Part shown: positions 25,030 to 33,866 of the stretch, one piece after another
How the letters are laid out: each line of letters opens with the position of its first letter
How positions within the stretch are numbered: the first letter of the stretch is position 1
Source: Psychrobacillus sp. FSL K6-4046
GTDB taxonomy: Bacteria; Bacillota; Bacilli; Bacillales_A; Planococcaceae
Direction: 5' to 3'
Length of the DNA stretch: 64,000 nt
Assembly: GCF_038624605.1 (NCBI RefSeq)
Contig: NZ_CP152020.1
Span: 3,775,312-3,839,311, forward strand
The notes under the pieces: model-generated
What the model saw: the letters and a program-made list of their open reading frames with translations, nothing else
What the model was told of the DNA's origin: nothing
Databases searched by the model: none
Position numbers and translations under genes: made by a program

Positions 25030-26547
25030 TTAAGCTAATGATTCTTCTTTATCTAACATAGTTCCAGTTTCAGCAAATTTCGTGTGGAAAGAGAATGCTT
25101 TCTCTAATACATGAGGAGTTTGTCCGCCTCTAGTTAGGGCCTCCACGAAATAACTGCTTAACTGGTCTCTATACATTGGATGCACACAATTATTAATAAT
25201 TAAAGATGCACGCTCTCGAGGAGCTAAACCGCGTAAATCAGCATAGCCTTGCTCTGTCACTACTACATCTACGTCATGCTCGGTATGATCGACATGAGAT
25301 ACAAATGGAACGATACTAGAGATATTTCCACCCTTAGCAATAGATTTGGTTACAAATATAGCCAGTTTGGCATTGCGTGCAAAGTCTCCGGAACCTCCGA
25401 TACCATTCATCATCTTTGTACCACATACGTGTGTAGAGTTTACATTTCCGTATATATCAAACTCTAACGCTGTATTAATAGAGATTAGTCCAAGACGACG
25501 GATTATTTCTGGATGATTTGTAATCTCCTGTGGTCTTAGCACAAGCTTTTCACGATATTGATCGAAGCTACCGAATACCTGGTTCATCTTTTCTTCTGAT
25601 AGTGTAACCGAACATCCAGAAGCAAAGTCGACCTTTCCTGCATCGATCAAATCAAAAACAGAGTCTTGCAATACTTCGGAGTAAACCTCAAGGTTCTCAA
25701 ATTCCGAATCAATCATTCCGTGTAATACGGCATTAGCGACAGAGCCTATACCAGCTTGAATAGGCGCTAGCTTCTCTGTTAATCTTCCAGCCTTTACTTC
25801 CTCACGAAGGAAAGTGATTAAGTGATCTGCCATTTCCTTTGTTTCCTCATCCGGAGGAACAATTGTAGATGGAGAATCCAAATACTTAGTAAAAACGATT
25901 CCTTTAACCTTAGATGCATCAAAAGGGATACCAATGGTACCAATTCGTTCACCTACGGAGGTTACAGGGATTGGTTGTCTATTGTCTCCTTGTGCGACTG
26001 GCTCATAAACATCATGTAAGCCTTCGAACTCCTCAAGTTGCGCTAAGTTTATTTCAATAATAATGTTATTTGCATGAGTAACAAAGGTTGCAGAGTTACC
26101 AACTGAAGTAGTTGGTATAATCATTCCATCCTCTGTGATTGAAACCGCTTCCACAATAGCGAAGTCAATTGTAGGTAAAACCCCGTTACGAATTAATTCG
26201 GATGTATGAGATAAGTGTTGGTCAACAAATAGATGATCACCTGCATTAATATGCTTTCTCATAGTTGCATCCGCCTGGAATGGTAAACGTTTATTAATGA
26301 TTCCTGCTTCTGATAGAAGCTTATCTATGTCAGAGCCTACTGAAGCTCCTGTAAATACGTTAACTTTAAAAGTATCTTTCTTAGCTCTATCTACTAATGC
26401 TAATGGCACCGCTTTCGCATCACCCGCACGTGTAAATCCGCTTAATCCTAAAGTCATTCCGTCTTGAATCCAGGAAGCCGCTTCTTCTGCGCTTACTATT
26501 AAGCTATGTAATTTAGTATTTTTTATACGATTAAGTTCTTTTAACAT
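25030..26547 (-). CDS. Acetyl-CoA hydrolase/succinate:acetate CoA-transferase family enzyme
   Basis: 505-residue family I CoA-transferase. N-terminal half: MTLGLSGFTRAGDAKAVP (about 31-48) with the CoA-binding Gly-rich loop. C-terminal half: ALEFDIYGNVNSTHV with the catalytic Glu (about 300 on) and GIGGSGDFARNAK, the signature of AarC/Cat1 enzymes, then TEQGYADLRGLAPRERA. It transfers CoA between acetate and succinate (or hydrolyses acetyl-CoA) in the cytoplasm. AGGGGGATGTCTGT precedes the ATG. The LytTR regulator lies upstream on the same strand, 223 nt away, likely controlling it. Substrate preference is not readable. Confidence 0.88.
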   Translation of the reverse strand: MLKELNRIKNTKLHSLIVSAEEAASWIQDGMTLGLSGFTRAGDAKAVPLALVDRAKKDTFKVNVFTGASVGSDIDKLLSEAGIINKRLPFQADATMRKHINAGDHLFVDQHLSHTSELIRNGVLPTIDFAIVEAVSITEDGMIIPTTSVGNSATFVTHANNIIIEINLAQLEEFEGLHDVYEPVAQGDNRQPIPVTSVGERIGTIGIPFDASKVKGIVFTKYLDSPSTIVPPDEETKEMADHLITFLREEVKAGRLTEKLAPIQAGIGSVANAVLHGMIDSEFENLEVYSEVLQDSVFDLIDAGKVDFASGCSVTLSEEKMNQVFGSFDQYREKLVLRPQEITNHPEIIRRLGLISINTALEFDIYGNVNSTHVCGTKMMNGIGGSGDFARNAKLAIFVTKSIAKGGNISSIVPFVSHVDHTEHDVDVVVTEQGYADLRGLAPRERASLIINNCVHPMYRDQLSSYFVEALTRGGQTPHVLEKAFSFHTKFAETGTMLDKEESLA

Positions 26548-26770
26548 ACAGACATCCCCCTCATTAGTTGCCTTGTCTAATTATTTTACTTCGTATCGTC
26601 ACAAATTTGATAAAAACAGTCAAAGACACTTATAAAATGAATGAAGCAGAAAAAATAATGACTAAAACAGAATGGATTTTAAAAAAATTCATATTTTGCT
26701 ATATCAAAAAAAGGAATAAATAAAAAAAGCTTGAATAAAAAGAGATTAACCCCTTATCCATGCCTTCTTT

Positions 26771-27415
26771 TTAAAAACCTAATAATTTCCTAAAATAGCT
26801 AGAATACGACTGGCTAACAGATACCTTTTCTCCGGTTTGCATAGCTAATACAAAGGTAGAATGTGTATCCGGGTATATTTCTTTAATCTGATGCACATTG
26901 ACGATAAAAGAACGGTGACACCGTATAAAGGATTCTCTTGGTAGTCTATATTCAAAATCCTGGAGTGAACCAGCATGTGTACCAGTAAAATTTTTAGTCA
27001 CGATTCTCGTTTTTCGATCTCTTGCTTCTAAATAGATAACATCTGAAAAAGGAACAGGCATCCAGCCGTCTAGTGTTTTGACTGTAATAACTGATTTTCC
27101 ATCTGTCAGAGCAGGATAGATGGCTAAAACAGTTCCTTCTACCTCACCGTTGTGCTGCAAGGGTACAGCCATCCCATGATAAGGAATCCCAAACATTTCT
27201 CGATTGATAAACTCAGAGACCTTTTGGTTACTATGCAGCGCTTTATACGCTAAAGTTCCTTCCTTTATAGGGTCCCCTGGTTTTATCTTTAAATCAATGC
27301 GTGTGCTTGGTCTATAGTATATATACTTTTCTTTGTCTGAAACGGCTATGGATATTTCGTCCGAAAATAACTGGCCAACTACATCTAAAAGTCCACCTAA
27401 AGAGAGCTCATGCAC
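26771..27415 (-). CDS. LytTR-type DNA-binding regulator with sensory N-terminal domain
   Basis: 214 aa. Residues 1-105 form a GAF/PAS-like input region (DVVGQLFSDEISIAVSDKEKY, cited in part; GIPYHGMAVPL near 77). Residues 115-214 form a LytTR domain: VIYLEARDRKTRIVT, LPRESFIRCHRSFIVNVHQIKEI, and VSVSQSYSSYFRKLLGF. This is not a classic response regulator, because no receiver domain with a phosphorylatable Asp is present. Its position directly before the CoA-transferase gene suggests it activates that gene in response to a metabolite. AGGGGGAGAAAAGGGTGC precedes the ATG. Confidence 0.82.
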   Translation of the reverse strand: MHELSLGGLLDVVGQLFSDEISIAVSDKEKYIYYRPSTRIDLKIKPGDPIKEGTLAYKALHSNQKVSEFINREMFGIPYHGMAVPLQHNGEVEGTVLAIYPALTDGKSVITVKTLDGWMPVPFSDVIYLEARDRKTRIVTKNFTGTHAGSLQDFEYRLPRESFIRCHRSFIVNVHQIKEIYPDTHSTFVLAMQTGEKVSVSQSYSSYFRKLLGF

Positions 27416-27433
27416 CCTTTTCTCCCCCTTTCA

Positions 27434-28393
27434 CTACTTTGATTCACAAACTAAAATCTCTCGCTCAAACTGTTGTTTCGTTGTAATACAGCGATCCTTT
27501 ATATGAAGACCAATCGATTCTAACCGATCATCCATAGATTCGATTGTGACAATGATTACCCGCCTAGCAATTCTTTTCGCATGCTTTAATATGGTCAGTT
27601 GCTCCTCCCATGAGGCATGAGTATATAAATTATAAGGTAAATCGATAATTGCTACGTCATAGGCTTCCTCTATGTCTTGAATAGCCCCCTTCTCTACCTG
27701 TCCAGTTAGCCCAAAATAAGCCAGATTTTCTCTAGATCCTATACAAACTAAGGGATTAATATCTCTTCCTACAATATCGATATCCATAGATCTCGCTTCT
27801 ACTAGGACAGTTCCAATTCCACAGCACGGGTCGATTGCTCGTACGCCGGAAGGATGAGGAACGGCTATATTAGCTACAGCTCTAGCTACTCTCGTACTTA
27901 GGGCAGTAGAATATTCTTTTGGTTTTTTTATATGATTAAACCAAATAGGTTCACTCTTTGTATAAGTACCAAAATACCATCGCTGTTGGTATGGAGCTAT
28001 TGCAAAGAATTGTTCTGGATTATGAAGGTCAAAATCTCCCTTCATCTCTGATCCAATAGCTCGTTCAATGTGGAGACGCTCCTTGTTTTCAATCTTATCC
28101 TCACCTTGCCTATCATTTATTTTAAGAAAGATCACTTTGTTGGTCTCTCCTTCTTCACCAAATAAATGGGCAGCAGCAATAATTTCTTCTACAGTGTCCC
28201 CCTCCGCTAAGATATCCATTCTTCCCTTCATGAATGGGCTTCTACTAGGATCTATCTTTGTATCACTTTTAAGTATTTTCATGTCTGTATCGTACCCAAA
28301 AAAAGAGCGCATCTCTAGATGACAAAGAGAGCGTTCTGCATCGTTATAAGCAAATGTATAAATAAATGACGGATGATCGTTTAAATTTTTCAA
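27434..28393 (-). CDS. TRM11/UPF0020-type RNA methyltransferase
   Basis: SAM-dependent methyltransferase of 319 aa. The N-terminal region is a short RNA-binding-type domain. The Rossmann domain starts near residue 192 with DPCCGIGTVLVEA (motif I), VGRDINPLVC (motif II) and the catalytic-type IIDLPYNLYTH (motif IV, DPPY-like, near residue 255). This pattern is that of guanine-N2 tRNA methyltransferases; the target base is inferred. The start is TTG at 28393 after GGAGGTAATACG. The LytTR gene begins 18 nt downstream, so the two may share a transcript. Confidence 0.78.
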   Translation of the reverse strand: MKNLNDHPSFIYTFAYNDAERSLCHLEMRSFFGYDTDMKILKSDTKIDPSRSPFMKGRMDILAEGDTVEEIIAAAHLFGEEGETNKVIFLKINDRQGEDKIENKERLHIERAIGSEMKGDFDLHNPEQFFAIAPYQQRWYFGTYTKSEPIWFNHIKKPKEYSTALSTRVARAVANIAVPHPSGVRAIDPCCGIGTVLVEARSMDIDIVGRDINPLVCIGSRENLAYFGLTGQVEKGAIQDIEEAYDVAIIDLPYNLYTHASWEEQLTILKHAKRIARRVIIVTIESMDDRLESIGLHIKDRCITTKQQFEREILVCESK

Positions 28394-28545
28394 CGTATTA
28401 CCTCCAATAATATTTTCATTATAACATGTGGTACTTTTTAAAGTCCGTTATCATAACCCAATAGTTAATTAGCATAAAAAGGAAGTATAATAAGGATTGA
28501 CAGTAATTTTCAGAACTATTAGATATTTAAAAAGGGGATAAGCGA

Positions 28546-30204
28546 ATGGAATTTGATGTAATCGTTGTAGGAGCCGGCTTAGCAGGGCTCGTGGCAACAG
28601 CTGAGTTAGTAGATGCTAGAAAGCGAGTTTTGTTATTGGATCAAGAACCGGAAAGTTCCCTAGGTGGGCAAGCCTGGTGGTCGTTTGGAGGGTTATTTCT
28701 TGTAGATTCTCCGGAGCAAAGAAGGATGGGTATTAAGGACTCCTACGAACTTGCATGGCAGGACTGGCTAGGGACAGCGGGGTTTGATGGAGATAACGAG
28801 GAAGAATACTGGGCAAAAAAATGGGCAGAGGCTTATGTACAGTTTGCCCATGAAGAAAAAAGAGACTGGCTGCATGAAAAAGGTATTCGTTTCTTTCCTG
28901 TAGTTGGATGGGCAGAACGTGGTGGATATTTAGCACAAGGACATGGCAATTCAGTTCCTCGCTTCCATATTGTATGGGGTACAGGCCCAGCAATTGTTAC
29001 CCCGTTTAAAAAACAGGTACAAGGAGCAGTATCCGAGGGATTGGTTACTTATAAGCCACGTCATCAAGTGGACCGATTGTTAACTAATAATGGTCGTGTG
29101 ACAGGTGTTGCCGGATCCATTTTAGTAGAAAGTGACGTTGAACGCGGACAACCAAGTTCTAGAGAGGTTATGGAAAAGTTCGAATATGTCTCCAAATCGG
29201 TAGTAGTCACAAGTGGAGGCATTGGAGCTAACCTTGAACTAGTACGTCAAAATTGGCCAGCACGTCTCGGCTCCCCTCCTAAAAACATGATTTCCGGGGT
29301 TCCAGAGTATGTAGACGGAAGAATGATGGGAATCACTGAAAAAGCAGGTGGCCGTATAGTCAATAAGGACCGAATGTGGCACTATACTGAAGGTATTAAG
29401 AATTGGAATCCAATATGGAAGGAACACGGAATTCGTATCTTGCCTGGTCCATCATCCATTTGGCTAGATGCAGAGGGTAATCGTTTTCCCGCTCCAAACT
29501 TCCCAGGCTTCGATACATTGGGTACCTTAAAAGCCATTCAAGATACTGGATATGATTATTCCTGGTTTATACTCACAGAAAAAATTATCGAGAAGGAATT
29601 TGCACTATCTGGTTCAGAGCAGAATCCTGATCTTACTGAAAAAAGCATCAAACAAGTGCTAAAACGTATTTTACCTGGGCCGACTGATCCAGTTAAGGCT
29701 TTCATGGATAAGGGTGAAGATTTTGTAGTCGCCACAACTCTACAAGAACTAGTAGCTGGGATGAATAGAATTACCGGAAATAGCCTGTTACATTACGAAC
29801 ATCTAGAAAAACAAATTATGGCTCGTGATCGTGAGATGGATAATAAGTTTACAAAGGATCTTCAAATCACTGCCTTAAGGGGAGCCCGTCATTATATTGG
29901 AGATAAGCTTATACGTGTAGCTGCCCCTCATAAAATATTAGATGTTAAAAATGGTCCCCTGATTGCAGTTCGTTTGAATATCTTGACTCGCAAAACACTA
30001 GGGGGTCTTCAAACAGATTTAGGCGGTCGTGTCCTTAACTCAGAAGGTAATCTCGTTCCCGGTCTTTATGCAGCTGGAGAGGTCACAGGCTTTGGTGGTG
30101 GAGGAATGCATGGCTATCGTGCTCTAGAGGGAACCTTCTTGGGAGGATGTCTGTTCACAGGAAGAGAAACAGGGAGAGCATTGGCCAAGGACTTATCCAA
30201 GTAA
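28546..30204 (+). CDS. FAD-binding dehydrogenase, KstD/fumarate-reductase flavoprotein type
   Basis: 552-residue flavoenzyme. N-terminal dinucleotide fold VIVVGAGLAGLVATAEL (6-22) with LLLDQEPESSLGGQAWWSFGG binding FAD; a second FAD signature GLYAAGEVTGFGGGGMHGYRALEGTFLGG lies near residue 500, quoted here only by its core GGGGMHGYRALEGT. The mid-region is the capping substrate domain. Related enzymes are annotated as 3-ketosteroid dehydrogenases, but many act on other substrates, so steroid activity should not be assumed. Probably cytoplasmic, with no signal peptide. AAAGGGGATAAGCGA precedes the ATG. Monocistronic. Confidence 0.82.
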   Translation: MEFDVIVVGAGLAGLVATAELVDARKRVLLLDQEPESSLGGQAWWSFGGLFLVDSPEQRRMGIKDSYELAWQDWLGTAGFDGDNEEEYWAKKWAEAYVQFAHEEKRDWLHEKGIRFFPVVGWAERGGYLAQGHGNSVPRFHIVWGTGPAIVTPFKKQVQGAVSEGLVTYKPRHQVDRLLTNNGRVTGVAGSILVESDVERGQPSSREVMEKFEYVSKSVVVTSGGIGANLELVRQNWPARLGSPPKNMISGVPEYVDGRMMGITEKAGGRIVNKDRMWHYTEGIKNWNPIWKEHGIRILPGPSSIWLDAEGNRFPAPNFPGFDTLGTLKAIQDTGYDYSWFILTEKIIEKEFALSGSEQNPDLTEKSIKQVLKRILPGPTDPVKAFMDKGEDFVVATTLQELVAGMNRITGNSLLHYEHLEKQIMARDREMDNKFTKDLQITALRGARHYIGDKLIRVAAPHKILDVKNGPLIAVRLNILTRKTLGGLQTDLGGRVLNSEGNLVPGLYAAGEVTGFGGGGMHGYRALEGTFLGGCLFTGRETGRALAKDLSK

Positions 30205-30209
30205 TATAG

Positions 30210-30246
30210 AAAAAACTTTGACTACCGTCTGTCAAAGTTTTTCTTT
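30210..30246 (+). terminator. Terminator between FAD dehydrogenase and beta-lactamase-like gene
   Basis: AAAAACTTTGAC and GTCAAAGTTTTT pair perfectly, followed by CTTTT; usable from both strands. Confidence 0.9.
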
Positions 30247-30264
30247 TGGAAGGGAATATGCTCT

Positions 30265-31074
30265 TTATACTTCCTTACATAAATATTGATATATTTCATA
30301 GCCTATTTGAGAAAGTATTCTTTTGGATAGGACATCATCCTCCTTCTCCGATAGGACTGTTGCAACTAGTTTTCTATTTCCTACAAAAAATATTCCTACA
30401 TCATGTCTGGTACCAGGTATCCAACCTGTTTTGTTTGCCAGTTCCCAGGCAGGCATCCCATTATTGAAGTTGGAATATGGAGAAGGAAGTTTTTCCGGCA
30501 AACAATCACGGACCTGTTGTTTTTTCATCATATCTATCATTTGCTTACTTGCTTGTTCACTAACTAGCTGTCCCTGAGCCATTTTAGATAGTAAGTTGCC
30601 GACATCCTTTGCAGCAATACGATTGGCACCATGTGGATTTGGCTCACTCAACATAAGCTTGTTATAAAATGTACTGTATTCCATACCGGCTTCCTTCATT
30701 GTTTGTTGAATATTTTCTACTCCAACTAAATCTATTAAAAGATTCGTAGCTGTATTGTCACTTTGAATAATCATCAGAAGCATGATATCTAGTAATGGTA
30801 GTGAAGTTCCTGGAGTTAAATGCTGGAGGACTCCGGACCCTCCCACATACTCATCTTTTTCCAATCTGACTAAATCGGTCAGGGACAATTGTTGACGTTC
30901 TACTGCCTGAAAAACTGCTGTCATTATTGGTACCTTAATGACACTAGCTGCATAAAACAGCTCTTGCTCATTGTGTTCCCACTTCTCTCCCGTATTCAAA
31001 TCCTCTAATACAATCCCCCATGTCCCTTTGGAAGGTTTAATCAACTTTTGAACTTTACCTATTAGCTCCTCCAC
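30265..31074 (-). CDS. Class A beta-lactamase-related serine hydrolase without signal peptide
   Basis: 270-residue protein with the class A core: S44-V-I-K47 (AASVIKVPIM), S105-D-N107 (IQSDNTATN), an omega-loop-like EPNPHGAN at 144, and K215-T-G217 (ANKTGWIPG). I choose GTG 31074 because AGGAGG lies 7 nt upstream; the longer frame up to 31197 overlaps the divergent AraC gene and has no ribosome binding site. With this start there is no signal peptide, so the enzyme should be cytoplasmic. Similar chromosomal proteins in Bacillales are not proven beta-lactamases. Whether it hydrolyses penicillins is open. Confidence 0.8.
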   Translation of the reverse strand: MEELIGKVQKLIKPSKGTWGIVLEDLNTGEKWEHNEQELFYAASVIKVPIMTAVFQAVERQQLSLTDLVRLEKDEYVGGSGVLQHLTPGTSLPLLDIMLLMIIQSDNTATNLLIDLVGVENIQQTMKEAGMEYSTFYNKLMLSEPNPHGANRIAAKDVGNLLSKMAQGQLVSEQASKQMIDMMKKQQVRDCLPEKLPSPYSNFNNGMPAWELANKTGWIPGTRHDVGIFFVGNRKLVATVLSEKEDDVLSKRILSQIGYEIYQYLCKEV

Positions 31075-31165
31075 TATCCATCCTCCTCTAGTCATTCTCT
31101 TTGTTTTATTATAGACTATTATAAGATTTATTTTTAGAAAATTCGAATTTATGGAGAGCATGTGC

Positions 31166-32065
31166 ATGACACAACTTTTTCTATTACAAAAAGTCATTGA
31201 TTATATAGACGAACATATTAAAGATGATATAAATACCGAAAGCCTTGCAAAGCTTATCAGCTATTCCCCTTTTCATTTTTCTCGTATTTTCCATCAGACT
31301 ACTGGTTATACACCAATGGATTATGTGCAAAAAAGGAAGCTACAATTTGCCTTAGTTGACTTACTGAAGGAGAAAAGAATTATAGATATAGCATTAGAAT
31401 ATGGGTTTGAAACACATGCAGGCTTTACTAAATCATTTAAACGCTGCTTTGGGAGTCCCCCTAGCTTATATAAGATGCACTGCCCCATTTCGGTTCCACA
31501 AAGACTATGTTTAGAGAGCCTTATACAAAAGAAAACTGGGGGAGTAGTTCTTCAGCCTAAAATCATTTCTAAGCCCCCTTTTAGGGTAGCAGGTAAGACG
31601 TTTGAAACACGGATGGGAAATATAGCCTTTACGAGAGATGCCCCCGCCTTTTGGAATCAACGAATACTCTCTGAGGAATCCATTGAAACTACTCTATATA
31701 ACCTCTTAACACCTAAAAAGCACGGAGAATATTGTTTTAATCTTAGTGCACCAGAGTCAGAAGATCATTTCACCTATTTATTTGCGGTGAATTTTGACGA
31801 GGGCACAACAGTACCTGAAGGAATCCTTAAATTTACCGTTAAGGCCACCACTTATGCAGTTTTCAAAACACCTCTTGTACCGGTAGAGCAATTTGTTTCC
31901 TCTATCAAAGGTACTTGGCAATATATTTTAGAAGACTGGCTACCTGATTCCCAATATGAAGTCGATGAAGACAGCTATGACTTTGAATATTATGATGAAC
32001 ACTGCCATGATTGGGAGTACGACAAAGTTTATATGGAGATTTACCTTCCTATTAAAGAAAAATGA
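31166..32065 (+). CDS. AraC-family regulator with GyrI-like effector domain
   Basis: Residues about 10-105 hold two helix-turn-helix motifs (LAKLISYSPFHFSRIFHQTTGYTP and IIDIALEYGFETHAGFTKSFKR, cited in parts). Residues 125-300 form a GyrI-like small-molecule-binding domain ending in YDKVYMEIYLPIKEK. The arrangement resembles Rob and BmrR-type regulators that sense drugs. I choose ATG 31166 because GGAGAG lies 7 nt upstream; earlier ATGs at 31151 and 31160 lack a site. It is divergent from the beta-lactamase-like gene with about 90 nt between them, so control of that gene is possible. Confidence 0.85.
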   Translation: MTQLFLLQKVIDYIDEHIKDDINTESLAKLISYSPFHFSRIFHQTTGYTPMDYVQKRKLQFALVDLLKEKRIIDIALEYGFETHAGFTKSFKRCFGSPPSLYKMHCPISVPQRLCLESLIQKKTGGVVLQPKIISKPPFRVAGKTFETRMGNIAFTRDAPAFWNQRILSEESIETTLYNLLTPKKHGEYCFNLSAPESEDHFTYLFAVNFDEGTTVPEGILKFTVKATTYAVFKTPLVPVEQFVSSIKGTWQYILEDWLPDSQYEVDEDSYDFEYYDEHCHDWEYDKVYMEIYLPIKEK

Positions 32066-32116
32066 TAGAAACTTTAATTTAATAGATAAGCTACTGCTTT
32101 TTTCGAATTACCACTA

Positions 32117-33343
32117 TTACCGCACCCCCTTCTTTAGAAGAGAACGGTAAAAAAATAGAACTGGACTTAAAATAAGCGCACTTACTATAATTGCAGTCTT
32201 AATAGTAAGGGTTGTGGCAATATACCCAATAACAGGTCCACCGCTTATTTGCCCAACTGCATCCACCTGCCCTTTTACAGAGAAAAATGTTGCCCGAGTA
32301 GAAGAGTCAGGTATGATTTTATTTAACCAAATGTCCTCTAATGGGGACATTACCTTCCGACTAACTTGGATTATTACATAGCAAATAAACAAACCAATAA
32401 TATAGCTCGAAAATGCAAAGCCTATTAATGCTACCACTATACTGGAGCAACCAATAAAAAGAGCGATATATATTCGGTGCAATTCTTGATAAATCGTACT
32501 TTTATTTAAAAAGTGAAGCAACATATATGACAGCAGCACGACAACTAATTGAATTCCTCCAGTTAATAGCACCAGTCGTTCATTGGACAAGGTAGTTATT
32601 TTAGCCATTTCTAATAGATGAGGAAGCCACAGACGATCAAAACCTTCACTATAAAAACCTATAAACAGAGCGATTAGAAATAGCATACGAAGTATAAAGC
32701 TAGTTCTGGAGAAAAGAATGATTTTCTCCAAGTTCTCTTTCATTGTCTCCCATGCACCAATTCTTTCGCTTCTTTTCAAAGGTTTAAAATGATCCTCTTT
32801 CATAAATATTATTAGTAAAACAGCTAAACCAATCATACATAATCCTCCTACTATAATCGGTAGATGGATTAGGTACGAGCCGATTAATACGCTTAACGGA
32901 ATGGCAACTAATTGGCCTAGGTTTCCAGCCTTAGCTCCTCTCATATATGCAGATGAGGCCTTTTCTTCTCCTATTTCATCAGCTATCCAGGCTTGCAATG
33001 ACCCGCTAGTAAAGGTATACCCTATCCCCCATGCCACTTGAGCCAATAAAACCGTAATAAAAAAAGGAAACAAGCCTTCTAATAAAAAACCAACTCCTAT
33101 TAGAAAGTAACCAATGATAACGGATAGCTTCCGGCTCTTTAAATCAGACATGATACCAGTTGGAATTTCAAAGAGAAATACGGTTAACTCCAACACAGTT
33201 CCCACTAAAACTAGTTGCAACGGATCCAGCTTAACAACGCTTACTTGATACAACAAACTGACTGTAAATATAAAAGTAAAAAATAATTGCGATAGAAAGC
33301 AAATATAAATATACAGCCGATATGGGTCCTTTAAACTACTCAT
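32117..33343 (-). CDS. MFS transporter
   Basis: 408-residue major facilitator with about 12 hydrophobic segments. Loop 2-3 reads FEIPTGIMSDLKSRKLSVIIG, containing the family motif as PTGIMSDLKSRK (about residue 60). The halves are joined by a basic loop (FKPLKRSERIGAWE). It belongs to the TetA/permease-like MFS group that carries xenobiotics, but no substrate can be assigned. AGAGGTGAGGTAA precedes the ATG. It ends convergently 52 nt from the AraC gene. The cobalamin riboswitch starts on the other strand just upstream of its promoter region. Confidence 0.8.
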   Translation of the reverse strand: MSSLKDPYRLYIYICFLSQLFFTFIFTVSLLYQVSVVKLDPLQLVLVGTVLELTVFLFEIPTGIMSDLKSRKLSVIIGYFLIGVGFLLEGLFPFFITVLLAQVAWGIGYTFTSGSLQAWIADEIGEEKASSAYMRGAKAGNLGQLVAIPLSVLIGSYLIHLPIIVGGLCMIGLAVLLIIFMKEDHFKPLKRSERIGAWETMKENLEKIILFSRTSFILRMLFLIALFIGFYSEGFDRLWLPHLLEMAKITTLSNERLVLLTGGIQLVVVLLSYMLLHFLNKSTIYQELHRIYIALFIGCSSIVVALIGFAFSSYIIGLFICYVIIQVSRKVMSPLEDIWLNKIIPDSSTRATFFSVKGQVDAVGQISGGPVIGYIATTLTIKTAIIVSALILSPVLFFYRSLLKKGVR

Positions 33344-33408
33344 TTACCTCACCTCTCCACTTGATTATAAAAAGAGAAGCAGTCTACGACTTATCCAAAT
33401 TTGCTATA

Positions 33409-33434
33409 TTGACTAACTTTTTTTATGTTATAGT
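33409..33434 (+). promoter_or_regulatory. Probable extended -10 promoter for the cobalamin riboswitch
   Basis: TATAGT at 33429-33434 is preceded by TGT (extended -10 TGN). TTGACT at 33409 is a -35-like string, but its spacing of 14 nt is short, so the extended -10 probably carries recognition. Confidence 0.45.
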
Positions 33435-33462
33435 GAAAGAACAATTAAATAATGTGTAGATT

Positions 33463-33640
33463 TAGGTGTTCTTTTAATTACAAAAGAACTTAAAAGGGAA
33501 GTTCGGTGAAAGACCGACGCTGTCCCGCAACTGTAAATGTGAGCAATACTTTATAAACCACTGTATGTATCGATACTACGGGAAGGAAGGTAACGCAATG
33601 ACCATGAGCCAGGAGACCTGCCTATTTCAAGTACACACCA
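33463..33640 (+). ncRNA. Cobalamin (B12) riboswitch aptamer
   Basis: The conserved series is present in order: AAAAGGGAA at 33492, GGTGAAAGACC (33504 on), the B12 box GCTGTCCCGCAACTGTAA at 33519-33536, ACGGGAAGGAAGG near 33578, and GAGCCAGGAGACCTGCC at 33605-33621. The outer strands (AGGTGT at 33464, ACACC at 33633) can close P1. All core elements seem intact, so ligand binding is likely. Downstream genes have no link to B12, which is unusual. Confidence 0.93.
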
Positions 33641-33715
33641 CGACCCTACGAGGATAGGAGGTGCTAAGTGCAACTATGACAAGCAAAGCTTGAAAATACT
33701 GCCGTACGAAAAGAC

Positions 33716-33770
33716 ATACTAAAATCCACTGGAGTGAACAGACTCCTTATTTAATCGTGGTTTTTATTTG
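33716..33770 (+). terminator. Possible riboswitch expression-platform terminator
   Basis: CTAAAATCCAC pairs with GTGGTTTTTA, enclosing an inner GGAGT/ACTCC hairpin, and TTTTTATTTG follows. Upstream, CACC...CCTA and TAGGAGGTG (33637-33664) can form a competing hairpin that masks a ribosome-binding-like TAGGAGGTG. Only 3- to 5-codon frames follow that site. Confidence 0.5.
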
Positions 33771-33805
33771 TTTCCTAGCGTACTGACTATTAAATCATAC
33801 TAACC

Positions 33806-33841
33806 AAGCATCCTCTTTTATAAAAAAGAGGATGCTTTTTA
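33806..33841 (+). terminator. Strong terminator after the cobalamin riboswitch region
   Basis: AAGCATCCTCTTTT and AAAAGAGGATGCTTTTT form a perfect long stem with T-tail. It lies before the small 72-aa gene and would end the riboswitch transcript. Confidence 0.92.
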
Positions 33842-33866
33842 TGTTAAAAACGAAAGGATTTTGGAA

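Noticed and set aside
31075-31197. Longer N-terminus for the class A-like hydrolase
   Set aside because: It would overlap the divergent AraC gene and lacks a ribosome binding site; GTG 31074 has an ideal one.
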